From contig NZ_CANNGQ010000001.1 in assembly GCF_947504145.1 (NCBI RefSeq), positions 372,001 through 436,000 on the forward strand: a DNA stretch of 64,000 nt, read 5' to 3'. The position numbers and the translations under genes are program-made. The notes below the pieces were generated by a model. The model had not been told where the DNA came from, searched no databases, and saw only the letters and a program-made list of their open reading frames with translations. Source of the stretch: an uncultured Microbulbifer sp. GTDB taxonomy: Bacteria > Pseudomonadota > Gammaproteobacteria > Pseudomonadales > Cellvibrionaceae. This document shows, in pieces, positions 18,581 through 27,249 of this stretch. The stretch's first letter is position 1, and the number at the start of each line of letters is the position of its first letter.

Positions 18581-19108
18581 CTACAGCAAGACGCCGCTGG
18601 CCGCAAAGCCCACGCAGATACCGAGAAGGGCGCCGGCGCAGACGTCGGTCGGGTAGTGCACGCCGAGCCCCACTCTGGATGTCCCCACGCCGGCAGCCCA
18701 GAAGTACCCTAGGGCCCACAGGGGGTTGAGGCATTGGCTCAGCATGGTGACAAACAGGAAGGCGCCGGAGGTGTGGCCCGACGGCAGGCTGAAGCGGTCA
18801 TTGGCCACAACGATGGAGCGCAGTCCGGGGATCGCCTCGGGCGGGCGGTTGCGGCGGGTGGTGTTTTTAATGGTCCAGTAGAGCGATCGCTCGATGGCGT
18901 AGGCCGCACCGCAGGAGTAGAGGAACTGCAACGCGGCACCGGTGTTGACCAGTGCGATCAGCAGCGGTGAGAAGAGGTAGAGCCAGCCATCCGCGGACCG
19001 GGACAGCAGCAGGTAGTTCCTGCGGGAGGCTGGCCGTGTCGCCCGTTCCGCCATTCGCAGAACCAGGGAGACATCTACCGTTTTCAGAGTGATAGGTAAG
19101 CTTCGCAT
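18581..19108 (-). CDS. PAP2-superfamily membrane phosphatase
   Basis: A 175-residue membrane protein with the three PAP2 motifs in order: KNTTRRNRP (residues 81-89), LPSGHTSGA with catalytic His112, and SRVGLGVHYPTD with His151. Four or five helices surround them. Enzymes of this type hydrolyse lipid phosphates or undecaprenyl pyrophosphate on the periplasmic face. The neighbouring glycosyltransferase suggests a role in envelope glycan or lipid recycling. ATG 19108. Confidence 0.88.
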   Translation of the reverse strand: MRSLPITLKTVDVSLVLRMAERATRPASRRNYLLLSRSADGWLYLFSPLLIALVNTGAALQFLYSCGAAYAIERSLYWTIKNTTRRNRPPEAIPGLRSIVVANDRFSLPSGHTSGAFLFVTMLSQCLNPLWALGYFWAAGVGTSRVGLGVHYPTDVCAGALLGICVGFAASGVLL

Positions 19109-19257
19109 GGGTTAAAAGTACGAAGCTTATGTTGCGCAGACATGGACAAAATATGTCAGGTCTGTGAAATCTGCCCTGCGTGGCGCCTATTTCCAGGCTA
19201 TCTGATAAAAATGCGGGAAATGGAGGGTGGATAAGCGCAGCATATCCACCAACTGAA

Positions 19258-20325
19258 CTAGTCGATTCCGATCTTGATCGCCCCGGAACCTGGCAGTTTC
19301 TCCACCAGTTCGGCCCCACACAGCCTGGAAGGCGTGAAATAGCCGCCTTCGCCGCTGTAGCCCAGCAGGTACTGCATCACCGCCAGAGAGCCGTGAACGG
19401 TCACGTCGTAGCCATTGGCGGTCACCACCCGGCCCACGCGACGCTCGCCGCGCCGGTCGTTTCGCACTTCGCCCCAAACCCAGGTCTGTTGTTCGGCGCG
19501 CTGGTTGGTCGACGGGCCGCGCACACTCTTTTCCACCTTGCCCTTGAGCCAGTTTTGTACCCAGCGCATACGCAGTAACCAGCGGAAGGCGTTCATTTTT
19601 CGCATCTTCTTCGCCCGGCGCGGGCTCATGGGGATGTACACCTCGATATTGGGAATCTCGGTGGAGTAGTAGGCAGTGGCCACGTCCCCCCACGGGATGG
19701 CCACGGCAAACTTCTCACCGCGACCAAAGTTGATTTTGCGGGTCAGCTCCGCGTGGGGGACAACTTCGATCGTACCGTTACGCCGCACGGCGCCGCCCAC
19801 ACCCAGACTCTCAATGGACGTTTTGGCGGTGCCGGGACTGAACCCCGAGTCAGAATCAAACCCCAGGGTCAGGTGCGTGGCGCTGGTCATGACTTTGTGT
19901 AGGGCAGCGGCCAGGCAGTCGGTGGGGATCACATCAAAACCGGTGCCGGGGCACAGCACCACTCCGGCTGCTTTAGCGTCGGCGTCGAGAGCGTGGGCCT
20001 GCTGGTATACCGACATTTCGCCGGTGATGTCCTGATAGTGGGCGCCGCTGGCAATACAGGCGCGCATCATCGGTTCGGCGGTGGCCGAGAAGGGGCCGGC
20101 GCAGTGAATCACAACCGCAACACCCTGTAGCGTGCGCACGAGCGTCTCTTGATCGTCGAGGCTGACTGCAATGGCGGGCAGCCCCAGCTCGTTGGCCAGC
20201 GGCTGCAGTTTGGCGGCGCTGCGGCCAGACAGAATGGGCTTAAGCCCCTGGGCGACTGCCTGACGGGCGATCAATTCGCCGGTATAGCCGTAGGCACCGT
20301 AAATCAGGATCTGCTTGTTGTTCAC
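19258..20325 (-). CDS. Saccharopine dehydrogenase-like NAD(P)-binding protein
   Basis: A 355-residue protein starting with the Rossmann motif IYGAYGYTGELIARQAV and a nearby GRSAAKLQPLANEL that binds the adenosine part of NAD(P). The pattern belongs to the saccharopine dehydrogenase/trans-acting enoyl reductase group (lipid-linked reductases), rather than to lysine catabolism. No lysine genes are near. HCAGPFSATAEPMMRACIASGAHYQDITGE is a family hallmark region (given here only by its parts HCAGPF and HYQDITGE). The start is GTG 20325 with AAGGAA about 6 nt upstream. The substrate is unknown. Confidence 0.82.
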   Translation of the reverse strand: MNNKQILIYGAYGYTGELIARQAVAQGLKPILSGRSAAKLQPLANELGLPAIAVSLDDQETLVRTLQGVAVVIHCAGPFSATAEPMMRACIASGAHYQDITGEMSVYQQAHALDADAKAAGVVLCPGTGFDVIPTDCLAAALHKVMTSATHLTLGFDSDSGFSPGTAKTSIESLGVGGAVRRNGTIEVVPHAELTRKINFGRGEKFAVAIPWGDVATAYYSTEIPNIEVYIPMSPRRAKKMRKMNAFRWLLRMRWVQNWLKGKVEKSVRGPSTNQRAEQQTWVWGEVRNDRRGERRVGRVVTANGYDVTVHGSLAVMQYLLGYSGEGGYFTPSRLCGAELVEKLPGSGAIKIGID

Positions 20326-20417
20326 CGATTTTCCTTATTGTTCGATCGCGCTGCATTCGGTCGCGAGCATCGTATTTTTTCTTATTTTTACATGGGTTGC
20401 GGAGTGGAATTTCTGTA

Positions 20418-20639
20418 TCAGTCCAGGGTTTGTTCCAGGGCAAATCTCGGCACGGTTTCACCGTCTTTCTCTACCGTTTCTGAAAACATCGCCAGCGGGC
20501 GCGCCCACACCCCGAAATCATCATACAGAGCGCGGTAAATCGCCAATTGTTCCCCGGTTTCACTGTGGGTGGCGATTTCCATCAAATGGTATTGCTTGCG
20601 GTTCTTGTAGTGGCGATAGATGCCTTTTTGCATACTCAT
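20418..20639 (-). CDS. DUF1653 small protein
   Basis: A small protein of 73 residues, MSMQKGIYRHYKNRKQYHL at its start, then EIATHSETGEQLAIYRALY and GVWARPLAMF. This is the DUF1653 pattern, a short beta-rich domain of unknown function found in many proteobacteria. ATG 20639 is preferred over an upstream in-frame start at 20678 because the family begins at the KGIYRHYKN element; ATG 20633 is also possible. It lies between the saccharopine-like gene and the DUF3301 gene on the same strand. Confidence 0.82.
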   Translation of the reverse strand: MSMQKGIYRHYKNRKQYHLMEIATHSETGEQLAIYRALYDDFGVWARPLAMFSETVEKDGETVPRFALEQTLD

Positions 20640-20680
20640 GATCTCATTCTTTGGGCGAGGGCTCGCGGTCAATCGCACGC

Positions 20681-21001
20681 TCAGCTCATATGAAAAGGGC
20701 TGAGCTGGATTTGGCTGACGCGCTGGCCGTGCAACACGGCGATACCACTATAGCGACGCTCGCCGGTGGAAGTGAATTCAAACTCATACTGGCGCTGCAG
20801 GCGGACCTGGCCGCGGCGATCCCGTTTGATTCGGGTGCGTTTGAGCATCACTGTATCGTCCAGCAGTTGCACGCCGGTCTCTGCGCAATGGGCTTTTACA
20901 ATATGTCGCACCCGGTCTTTGGCGGCCATACCGGCCCAGAAATACCAGGCGGCCAGCCCCAACAGAAAAATCCAGAAAAGTTCGCCGAGTGAGTAATACA
21001 T
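20681..21001 (-). CDS. DUF3301 membrane-anchored protein
   Basis: A 106-residue protein with one N-terminal membrane helix (LGELFWIFLLGLAAWYFWAG, residues 4-23) followed by a soluble domain ending QYEFEFTSTGERRYSGIAVL and HGQRVSQIQLSPF. This is the DUF3301 architecture; the family has no assigned function. ATG 21001 gives the normal family start MYYSLGELFW; a longer frame to 21121 would run through the SDR gene promoter. The next gene downstream on this strand is DUF1653, 41 bp away. Confidence 0.85.
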   Translation of the reverse strand: MYYSLGELFWIFLLGLAAWYFWAGMAAKDRVRHIVKAHCAETGVQLLDDTVMLKRTRIKRDRRGQVRLQRQYEFEFTSTGERRYSGIAVLHGQRVSQIQLSPFHMS

Positions 21002-21058
21002 AGGTGATTTGGGTGCTATATCATCTTGACGCGCAAGAATACCACCAGAGGAGGGACT

Positions 21059-21754
21059 ATGCCCGGCACGATTCTCATCACCGGTTGCAATCGCGGTATC
21101 GGCTTTGAAATGACCCGGCAATTTGCCGACGAGGGCTGGCAGGTCATCGCTACCTGCCGCAACCCGTCGGCTGCCTGGGAGCTTAGCGAGCTGGCGGAAG
21201 CCAATGACAACATTGAAGTCGACGGCCTGGACGTAACCGACTACGACCAGATGGCGGATCTGGCCAGAGACCTGGATGGGCGCACGCTGGATATCCTGGT
21301 CAGCAACGCCGGTTACTATGGCCCAAAGGGCGTCGGACTAGGCAGCGTGGATGTGGACGAGTGGCGCAAAGTACTGGAAGCCAACACTATCGCGCCTTAC
21401 AAACTTGTGGAGACCTTCTACCCAATGCTTGCTGGCAGTGCGTGCAAGGTGGTGGGCATCCTCAGCAGCAAGGTGGGCAGTATCGAAGACAACCGCTCTG
21501 GTGGAGGTTACATCTATCGCTCCTCCAAAACGGCGGTCAATCAGGTGGCAAAAAGCCTCTCCATTGATCTCGCGGACGAAGGTATCAAGGTGCTGGCACT
21601 GCACCCTGGCTGGGTGAAAACCGAGATGGGCGGGCCGAATGCGTTGATCTCAACACAAGAAAGTGTAGCGGGGTTAAAAAAGATCCTGATGGAAGCGGGC
21701 GCCGGTGACAGTGGGCGCTTCTTCAACTTCGACGGTTCCACCATTCCCTGGTGA
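21059..21754 (+). CDS. Short-chain dehydrogenase/reductase (C-factor-like)
   Basis: A 231-residue SDR. Cofactor motif TGCNRGIGFE is at 8-17, NAG in VSNAGYYGP, and the active-site Ser and YRSSK (Tyr/Lys) in GGYIYRSSKTAVNQV. It ends DGSTIPW, common in the CsgA/C-factor-like subgroup. ATG 21059 has GGAGG just upstream. It is divergent from DUF3301, sharing about 57 bp of regulatory DNA. The substrate cannot be inferred; these enzymes are cytoplasmic NAD(P)H carbonyl reductases. Confidence 0.88.
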   Translation: MPGTILITGCNRGIGFEMTRQFADEGWQVIATCRNPSAAWELSELAEANDNIEVDGLDVTDYDQMADLARDLDGRTLDILVSNAGYYGPKGVGLGSVDVDEWRKVLEANTIAPYKLVETFYPMLAGSACKVVGILSSKVGSIEDNRSGGGYIYRSSKTAVNQVAKSLSIDLADEGIKVLALHPGWVKTEMGGPNALISTQESVAGLKKILMEAGAGDSGRFFNFDGSTIPW

Positions 21755-21766
21755 TCCGACAATAAC

Positions 21767-21792
21767 GCCACCGGGAAGATCGGCCCGGTGGC
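21767..21792. terminator. Bidirectional hairpin between convergent genes
   Basis: GCCACCGGG (21767-21775) pairs exactly with CCCGGTGGC (21784-21792) around an 8-nt loop. It lies between the SDR stop and the TauE-type stop, which converge, so it likely ends both transcripts although T tracts are poor. Confidence 0.6.
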
Positions 21793-21803
21793 AATTGATC
21801 GCA

Positions 21804-22586
21804 TCATGCAAGCGACAGTACATCCAGGTGCTGGGCCAGCTGGCCCAGGGACATCAGTATGCATATGGTAATCACCAGCGGCCGTATCAGGCGGGTACCG
21901 CCCGCCAGCATGGTGTGGCTGCCGATAAAGGCTCCCAGCATCTGCCCGACCATCATGGCGCCGCCAATCGCCCACACTACTTTGCCGCCAGCGGCAAACA
22001 GCGCGAGGGAAACGACATTTGTCGTGAGGTTGAACAGCTTGGCGCGAATGGTGGCGGTGAGCAGTGTCTGCCCGCGAAAGGCAACGCCGGATGCTGCAAA
22101 AAATGTCCCCGTACCCGGGCCAAAGGCGCCATCGTAAAAGCCGACCAAAGGTACGCTAGTCAGCGCCCACTGTTTCTCGCTCTGCCTTCCCTCGCGCTCA
22201 CTGCTGCCCATGTTGGGTGTGAGCCACACGTACAGCGCTACCCCCAACAGCAATACCGGAATCACCCAATTGAGCCAGCTGGTATCTACTCGCTGAATCA
22301 GCCACGCACCGATTCCCGCACCGATGCCGGCGGTAATCACCGGGAAAATCAGCGAGCGCTCGCGTAAATGTCCTTTTGAGTACAGCGTCGCGGTAGCGGT
22401 AAAGGTGCCCAAAATAGCCTGGCTTTTGTTGGTGGCTAGCGCAGCCACCGGTGGCAGGCCCGCGAGCAGCAAGGCGGGTACCGTCAATAAACCCCCACCA
22501 CCAGCGAGGGTGTCCACCCAGCCTGCCAGCATGGCAACCGCGAACAGCATCAATAGCAGGGTAAGGGTCAGTTCCATCGGGTACAT
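21804..22586 (-). CDS. TauE/SafE-family membrane permease
   Basis: A 260-residue polytopic membrane protein with the duplicated TauE/SafE pattern: AGWVDTLAGGGGLLTVPALL near the N-terminus and GFYDGAFGPGTGTFFA near residue 150. Seven or eight helices are expected. Members export sulfite, sulfoacetate or related anions, but many have no known substrate, and no taurine or sulfur genes lie nearby. The start is ATG 22586 or ATG 22577 (MELTL); the ribosome site does not decide. Convergent with the SDR gene. Confidence 0.87.
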   Translation of the reverse strand: MYPMELTLTLLLMLFAVAMLAGWVDTLAGGGGLLTVPALLLAGLPPVAALATNKSQAILGTFTATATLYSKGHLRERSLIFPVITAGIGAGIGAWLIQRVDTSWLNWVIPVLLLGVALYVWLTPNMGSSEREGRQSEKQWALTSVPLVGFYDGAFGPGTGTFFAASGVAFRGQTLLTATIRAKLFNLTTNVVSLALFAAGGKVVWAIGGAMMVGQMLGAFIGSHTMLAGGTRLIRPLVITICILMSLGQLAQHLDVLSLA

Positions 22587-22687
22587 CTCTGGAGGAGCGG
22601 AAGAGGGCAGTGATTTTACCGTTGCCGGGGGATAGTTTGATAGGCGGTGACCGACCTAGCGCAACCCGGTTTATAACCCGAGGTAGA

Positions 22688-23014
22688 TTACGGGGGCGCG
22701 GCTGCCGCCGTGTCAGTGACGGAATCGGCATCAGTGCTAAGCGCATCGATGGACAGGCAACACTTGCCCGCGATCAACGCTTCTTTGCGAGCCTTGGGCC
22801 ACTTCTTAATCTGCAGCTCCAGTTTCAATGCCGTGGAATGGCTGCCAACGGTCTGCTGGAACTCCAGTGTCAGGGGCCCGCGGCCACGTAGTGCCTTGGC
22901 GGCTTTGGGGCTTCCGCTGCTGTGTTCTTCAAAACGCCGCGCTACATCTCGGGTAATACCGGTATACAGCGAGCCGTTATTGGTTCGGATCAGGTAAACA
23001 GACCAGTCAGACAA
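22688..23014 (-). CDS. GIY-YIG domain protein
   Basis: A small GIY-YIG nuclease-fold protein of the YhbQ/UPF0213 kind. The motif pair appears as VYLIRTNNGSLYTGITRD (VYL and YTG in place of GIY and YIG), followed by the conserved Arg in ARRFEEH and a later LELQIKKWPKARKEALI. After that comes a 20-residue Asp/Ala tail absent from many homologs. I chose TTG 23014 (LSDWSVYLI) because GGCGGA is about 8 nt upstream and the longer frame to 23083 would overlap the radical SAM gene by 55 bp. Function in the family is not settled. Confidence 0.75.
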   Translation of the reverse strand: MSDWSVYLIRTNNGSLYTGITRDVARRFEEHSSGSPKAAKALRGRGPLTLEFQQTVGSHSTALKLELQIKKWPKARKEALIAGKCCLSIDALSTDADSVTDTAAAAPP

Positions 23015-23028
23015 AATATTTCCGCCCG

Positions 23029-24117
23029 CTAAAAAAGACTTTGCTGGTCTCCGGATTGTGGCGGCAGAAAAAAGCGGCTGCAATCCAGGTCCAGTTTTCG
23101 CTCGTTCAGTCCGAGCTTGCGACAGGTTATCCGAAATCGTTGCTGCAGCAACTGGGCAAACACGCCGGTGCCGCGCTGACGTTCCCCGAACTCGCTCTGG
23201 TTATCCTTACCGCCGCGGCTCTGCTGCACAATGCTCATCACATGCTCGGCGCGCCCAGGATAGTGCTCCTGTAGCCACTGCCGGAATAGGGGGGCAACCT
23301 CGAATGGCAGCCGCAGAAGAATATAGGCAGCGTGGATGGCGCCGGCGCTGTGGGCACTGTACAGGATTTTTTCCAGTTCTGAATCGTTCAGAGCCGGGAT
23401 CATTGGCGCAGCCATTACCGCGGTAGGGATGGCGGCCGCGGCCAGCGCCTCAATCGTGCGCAGACGTGCGGCGGGGCCTGCCGTGCGCGGTTCCAGCCTG
23501 CGTTTCAATTCATTATCCAATGTGGTCACGCTGATGCCCACATGTACAAGATTGTCTTGGGCCATTTCCGCCAGTATTGGCAGGTCGCGCAGTATCAACT
23601 GGCTCTTGGTGACGAGGGTGACCGGGTGACGATAGCGCTGCAGGGTTTCCAGAATCTGGCGGGTGATCTGTTTGTCTTTTTCCAGCGGCTGGTACGGATC
23701 GGTATTGGTACCCATGGCAATGGGGCTGCACCGATAGTTCTGCTTGCGCAGTGCGTGTTCCAGCAATTCCGCCGCATTGGGTTTGTAGAAAAGCCGGGTT
23801 TCGAAATCGAGGCCCGGTGACAGGTCCATATAGGCGTGGGCCGGGCGGGCGTAGCAGTAGACGCAACCATGTTCGCAGCCCCGATACGCGTTGATCGACT
23901 GGTTGAAGGGAATGTCGGGGGAGTTATTGGTGGCGATGATAGATTTGGCTTTTTCCGCAATCGCTACCGTCTCAATTCGCTCCAGAGGCTCCAGCAGGGT
24001 CTCCCAGCCATCGCTCTCGCGGCTGCTAACCTGATCTACAAAGCGCCCCGCCAGGTTACTGATGGCTCCGCGGCCCTTGAGGGAATGGGTGGGGTTGTCG
24101 GAAGCGTCGTTGGCCAC
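23029..24117 (-). CDS. PA0069-family radical SAM protein
   Basis: A 362-residue radical SAM protein. The [4Fe-4S] triad is CEHGCVYC within YRGCEHGCVYCYARPAHAY, and later segments MGTNTDPYQPLEK and PVTLVTKSQLILRD match SplB-like, PA0069-type proteins. The family is widespread in gammaproteobacteria and its reaction is unknown; similarity to spore photoproduct lyase does not prove a DNA-repair role. The start is GTG 24117 with no clear ribosome site. It lies immediately upstream of the GIY-YIG gene on the same strand and is divergent from the glutamate-synthase-like gene. Confidence 0.88.
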   Translation of the reverse strand: MANDASDNPTHSLKGRGAISNLAGRFVDQVSSRESDGWETLLEPLERIETVAIAEKAKSIIATNNSPDIPFNQSINAYRGCEHGCVYCYARPAHAYMDLSPGLDFETRLFYKPNAAELLEHALRKQNYRCSPIAMGTNTDPYQPLEKDKQITRQILETLQRYRHPVTLVTKSQLILRDLPILAEMAQDNLVHVGISVTTLDNELKRRLEPRTAGPAARLRTIEALAAAAIPTAVMAAPMIPALNDSELEKILYSAHSAGAIHAAYILLRLPFEVAPLFRQWLQEHYPGRAEHVMSIVQQSRGGKDNQSEFGERQRGTGVFAQLLQQRFRITCRKLGLNERKLDLDCSRFFLPPQSGDQQSLF

Positions 24118-24201
24118 AGTGAATTTTTGGTGATAGCTGTATGTTTGTACAGTTTATTGCCAGGCTGCTGACGGTGCAAGTATCCCCGTCAGGACTTACA
24201 A

Positions 24202-24211
24202 TGACCGGTCA
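24202..24211. promoter_or_regulatory. Perfect 10-bp palindrome, TetR-like operator candidate
   Basis: TGACCGGTCA at 24202-24211 is a perfect palindrome in the divergent region, 44 bp before ATG 24256. The sequence TGACCGGTCAGTA is like the operators of many TetR-family repressors. No TetR gene is in the window, so this is only a candidate. Confidence 0.45.
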
Positions 24212-24255
24212 GTACGTAAAAAAATGATCGAGTAGGTCTCAAGTAGGGTTAGGGA

Positions 24256-25800
24256 ATGGATCTTCAGGCAGTCGCCGCCATTTACGCGTTTGCGGTCAAG
24301 GTGCTCCAGATATTTGCCATGCTGTTTGCCTTCGGGCTGGTGGTGCTGGTGCTCTACGTGGTGTACCTCTATCTGTCGGATGTCAGTCAGACCAAACAGG
24401 CGATCCGGCGCAACTTCCCGGTGTTGGGGCGTTTCCGCTACCAGTTTGAGCATCTGGGCGAGTTCTTCCGTCAGTACTTTTTTGCTCTGGATCGGGAGGA
24501 GATGCCATTCAACCGCGCCCAGCGCAGCTGGGTCTACCGGGCTGCCAAGAATGTGGATTCCACGCTCGCGTTCGGTTCTACCCGGCCGCTGAATCAGCCC
24601 GGGGATGTCATATTTCTTAACCACCCGTTCCCTACCTTGGCCAAAGATGCGGTGCCACCGCGGGAAGTAACGGTGGGGGAAGGGGTGGCACGCAGGCCCT
24701 ATACCACCCGTTCCATATTCAACATTTCCGGCATGAGTTTCGGGGCGCTTTCAGTGCCTGCTGTGAGGGCGCTATCTCGCGGCGCCGCCAGGGCTGGGAT
24801 CTGGTTGAACACCGGTGAGGGCGGGTTGTCTCTCCATCATCTGGAGGGTGGGTGTGACATTGTGTTCCAGATTGGTACCGCCAAATACGGTGTGCGCGAC
24901 GAGAATGGATTGCTCTCGGATGACAAGTTGAGAGCGGTGGCGAAGCACGAGCAGGTGAAAATGTTCGAGCTGAAACTTTCCCAGGGCGCCAAGCCGGGCA
25001 AGGGCGGTATTCTGCCGGGGATCAAAGTGACTCCCGAGATTGCGCATGTGCGAGGCATCCCCGTGGGAATGGATTCCATCAGCCCAAATGGCCACCCGGA
25101 ATTCCGCGATGTGAATGGCTTGCTGGATATGATCAACCATATCCGCGAAGTCACTGGCAAACCCACCGGGTTCAAGTGCGTGATTGGCAACAGCGACTGG
25201 CTGCACGACTTGTGTGAGGCCATTCAAAAGCGCGGCGTGGACTCCGCGCCGGACTTTATCACCATCGACAGTGCAGATGGCGGCAGCGGTGCGGCACCCC
25301 AGAGCCTGATGGATTATATGGGGCTGCCCATCAATCGCAGTCTGCCGATGGTGGTGGATCTAATCACTCAGTACGGGCTGCGCGAGCGGATCAAGATCAT
25401 CTGTGCGGGTAAATTACTCACCCCCTCCATGGTGGCCTGGGCCCTGGCGATGGGTGCCGACTTTGTGAACTGCGCGCGCGGCTTTATGTTTGCACTGGGC
25501 TGTATCCAGGCGATGCAATGCAATAAAAACACCTGCCCCACGGGCGTGACCACCCACAACCCCGATCTGCAGCAGGGCCTGGATCCCATGGATAAAGCAG
25601 AGCGGGTATATCATTACGCACACAATATGCTGCATGAGGTGGGCGTCCTTGCGCATTCCTGCGGTGTGCCGGAACCGCGTTTGTTGCGGCGCGCACATGT
25701 GGAAGTGATCAATGAGCGCGGCGTACCGGAGCCGTTGTCTGATCTTGTCCCCGAGGTGCCGCCCAAATCGCTGATCTCCTCGGATCGTCGGCCGCAATAA
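24256..25800 (+). CDS. FMN-binding glutamate synthase-family protein, membrane-anchored
   Basis: A 514-residue protein with an N-terminal membrane helix (about 17-41) followed by a complete FMN-binding glutamate-synthase alpha-2-like domain. Landmarks are NISGMSFGALSVPAVRALS, GEGGLS, DSADGGSGAAPQSL, and the Fe-S cysteine motif CNKNTCPTGVTTHNP. The amidotransferase and other GltB parts are absent. This is a common stand-alone family whose physiological reaction is unclear; glutamate synthesis should not be assumed. ATG 24256. A TetR-like palindrome lies 44 bp upstream. Confidence 0.87.
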   Translation: MDLQAVAAIYAFAVKVLQIFAMLFAFGLVVLVLYVVYLYLSDVSQTKQAIRRNFPVLGRFRYQFEHLGEFFRQYFFALDREEMPFNRAQRSWVYRAAKNVDSTLAFGSTRPLNQPGDVIFLNHPFPTLAKDAVPPREVTVGEGVARRPYTTRSIFNISGMSFGALSVPAVRALSRGAARAGIWLNTGEGGLSLHHLEGGCDIVFQIGTAKYGVRDENGLLSDDKLRAVAKHEQVKMFELKLSQGAKPGKGGILPGIKVTPEIAHVRGIPVGMDSISPNGHPEFRDVNGLLDMINHIREVTGKPTGFKCVIGNSDWLHDLCEAIQKRGVDSAPDFITIDSADGGSGAAPQSLMDYMGLPINRSLPMVVDLITQYGLRERIKIICAGKLLTPSMVAWALAMGADFVNCARGFMFALGCIQAMQCNKNTCPTGVTTHNPDLQQGLDPMDKAERVYHYAHNMLHEVGVLAHSCGVPEPRLLRRAHVEVINERGVPEPLSDLVPEVPPKSLISSDRRPQ

Positions 25801-25844
25801 CAGAACAGAATTGCGGAACCCATTTATCGAAGAAGGAGCAGGCC

Positions 25845-27086
25845 ATGGAAGGAGTCACCACGCTGGTGGGGCAGGGTTTGTATATGGCGCTTGCTGCGGT
25901 TGCCGGGCTGGGAATTGCCCGGTTGCTCAAGCGCGACAATACCCTGGGCTGTCTGATTGCCGGCGTGCTCGCGGGCGCATTATTGCCGGTGTTCGATTAC
26001 GACACGGGTTTGCGCGCGGAGAATCTCCACCAGCTCGTGTTCTTTGTCATTCTGCCGGTATTGATCTTCCAGTCGGCGTGGAGAATTGATCCGGATATCC
26101 TGTTTCGCTGGTTGGGCCCTATTTTACTGCTCGCAACCATCGGTGTTGTGATCTGTGCGCTCATCACTTCTGTGCTCGTCTATTACGGTGTTCATCATCC
26201 TACGGGGTTCCCCTGGCTGGCGGCGCTGCTCACCGGTGCCATTCTCGCAGCTACCGACCCGGTGTCTGTGGTGGCGCGGATACGCCAGGGGAGTGCGAAT
26301 GAAGAACTGCTGACACTGGTGGAGGGGGAGAGTCTGTTTAACGATGCGGTGGCGATTGTGCTGTTTTCGTTTGTACTGGGGATTGCCAGTCATAGCGTAA
26401 TGGAAGGCTCAGTGGCTACTGGTGAAACCCTCTCCGGGGTGGGCAGCTTTGCCCTGTATTTTTCCATATTGTTTTTCGGTGGGCTTGCGGTCGGTACTTT
26501 GTGTGGATTGGTTACCGCCATCGTCATCCTGTTTTTACGTTCCGCAGGTGCCGCATTGATGGTGCTGGTGTTGGCAGCCTTTGGCAGTTTTTATCTGGCG
26601 GAGCATGTGGTGGGGGTGTCCGGAATTCTGTCGGTAATGATCTGTGCGATCGTTTCCCGGGCCTGCTTGCGCGAGCAACAGGAAACTTATCTGACACATG
26701 CTGCGCCAACCTGGGAGTGGCTGGGGCTGCTGTTCCAGGCATTGATTTTTGTGATCATGGGGTTGGTGATTACTTTCGAAATGTTTACCCAGCAGTGGCT
26801 GGCCATGATCATTGCCATTGTTGCCGCCATCGGTGCGCGCGGTCTGGCTGTATTTTTGGTCGCCCCCTTTGCACGCTTTGTCGGGCCACCAATTCCGAAC
26901 AGTTGGCGGTTGATCTTAAGCTGGGGAGGGTTGCGCGGGGTGATCGCGGTGGCGCTGGTGCTGTCACTCCCTGTGGAGTTGCCTTACTGGTGGACGGTAC
27001 AGTCGATGGTATTTGGTGTGGTGCTTTTTTCACTGCTCGTGCAGGGCACCACGAGTACACGCTTGATCAAGAAACTCGAATTGTAG
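25845..27086 (+). CDS. Monovalent cation:proton antiporter, CPA1 family
   Basis: A 413-residue membrane antiporter with about twelve helices. Family motifs are ATDPVSVVARIR (ion-site Asp) and EGESLFNDAVAIVLFSF, with the Arg/Gly-rich WGGLRGVIAVALVLSLP helix near the C-terminus. It should exchange Na+ or K+ for H+ and support pH and salt homeostasis, in line with a marine habitat. AAGGAG precedes ATG 25845. It lies 44 bp after the glutamate-synthase-like gene, possibly in the same transcript. Its last 20 bp overlap a small gene on the other strand. Confidence 0.9.
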   Translation: MEGVTTLVGQGLYMALAAVAGLGIARLLKRDNTLGCLIAGVLAGALLPVFDYDTGLRAENLHQLVFFVILPVLIFQSAWRIDPDILFRWLGPILLLATIGVVICALITSVLVYYGVHHPTGFPWLAALLTGAILAATDPVSVVARIRQGSANEELLTLVEGESLFNDAVAIVLFSFVLGIASHSVMEGSVATGETLSGVGSFALYFSILFFGGLAVGTLCGLVTAIVILFLRSAGAALMVLVLAAFGSFYLAEHVVGVSGILSVMICAIVSRACLREQQETYLTHAAPTWEWLGLLFQALIFVIMGLVITFEMFTQQWLAMIIAIVAAIGARGLAVFLVAPFARFVGPPIPNSWRLILSWGGLRGVIAVALVLSLPVELPYWWTVQSMVFGVVLFSLLVQGTTSTRLIKKLEL

Positions 27087-27225
27087 CTGTGCTTAGGGCG
27101 AGATGGTGCATCCAGGTAGGCGGGTTGTTTCCGGTTTCGTTTTCGCTCTTGCGGTCATAAAAGAGATGGCCCGCGAGGCCCAGGACGACCAGGGCGAAGA
27201 TGATTACACCGATGACTCTAAGCAT
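27067..27225 (-). CDS. Small single-helix membrane protein (52 residues, unknown)
   Basis: A short frame runs from ATG 27225 to TGA 27067-27069. It encodes MLRVIGVIIFALVVLGLAGH, one hydrophobic helix, then a polar tail with FYDRKSENETGNNPPTWMHH. AAAGG lies about 9 nt upstream of the ATG. It overlaps the antiporter gene end by 20 bp on the opposite strand and ends just past the DUF2279 stop region. The clean helix-plus-polar-tail makeup and the Shine-Dalgarno-like site support a real gene, but it is small and unrecognised. Confidence 0.6.
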   Translation of the reverse strand: MLRVIGVIIFALVVLGLAGHLFYDRKSENETGNNPPTWMHHLALSTATIRVS

Positions 27226-27249
27226 GTCTAGATACCTTTTAGGTTTAGG

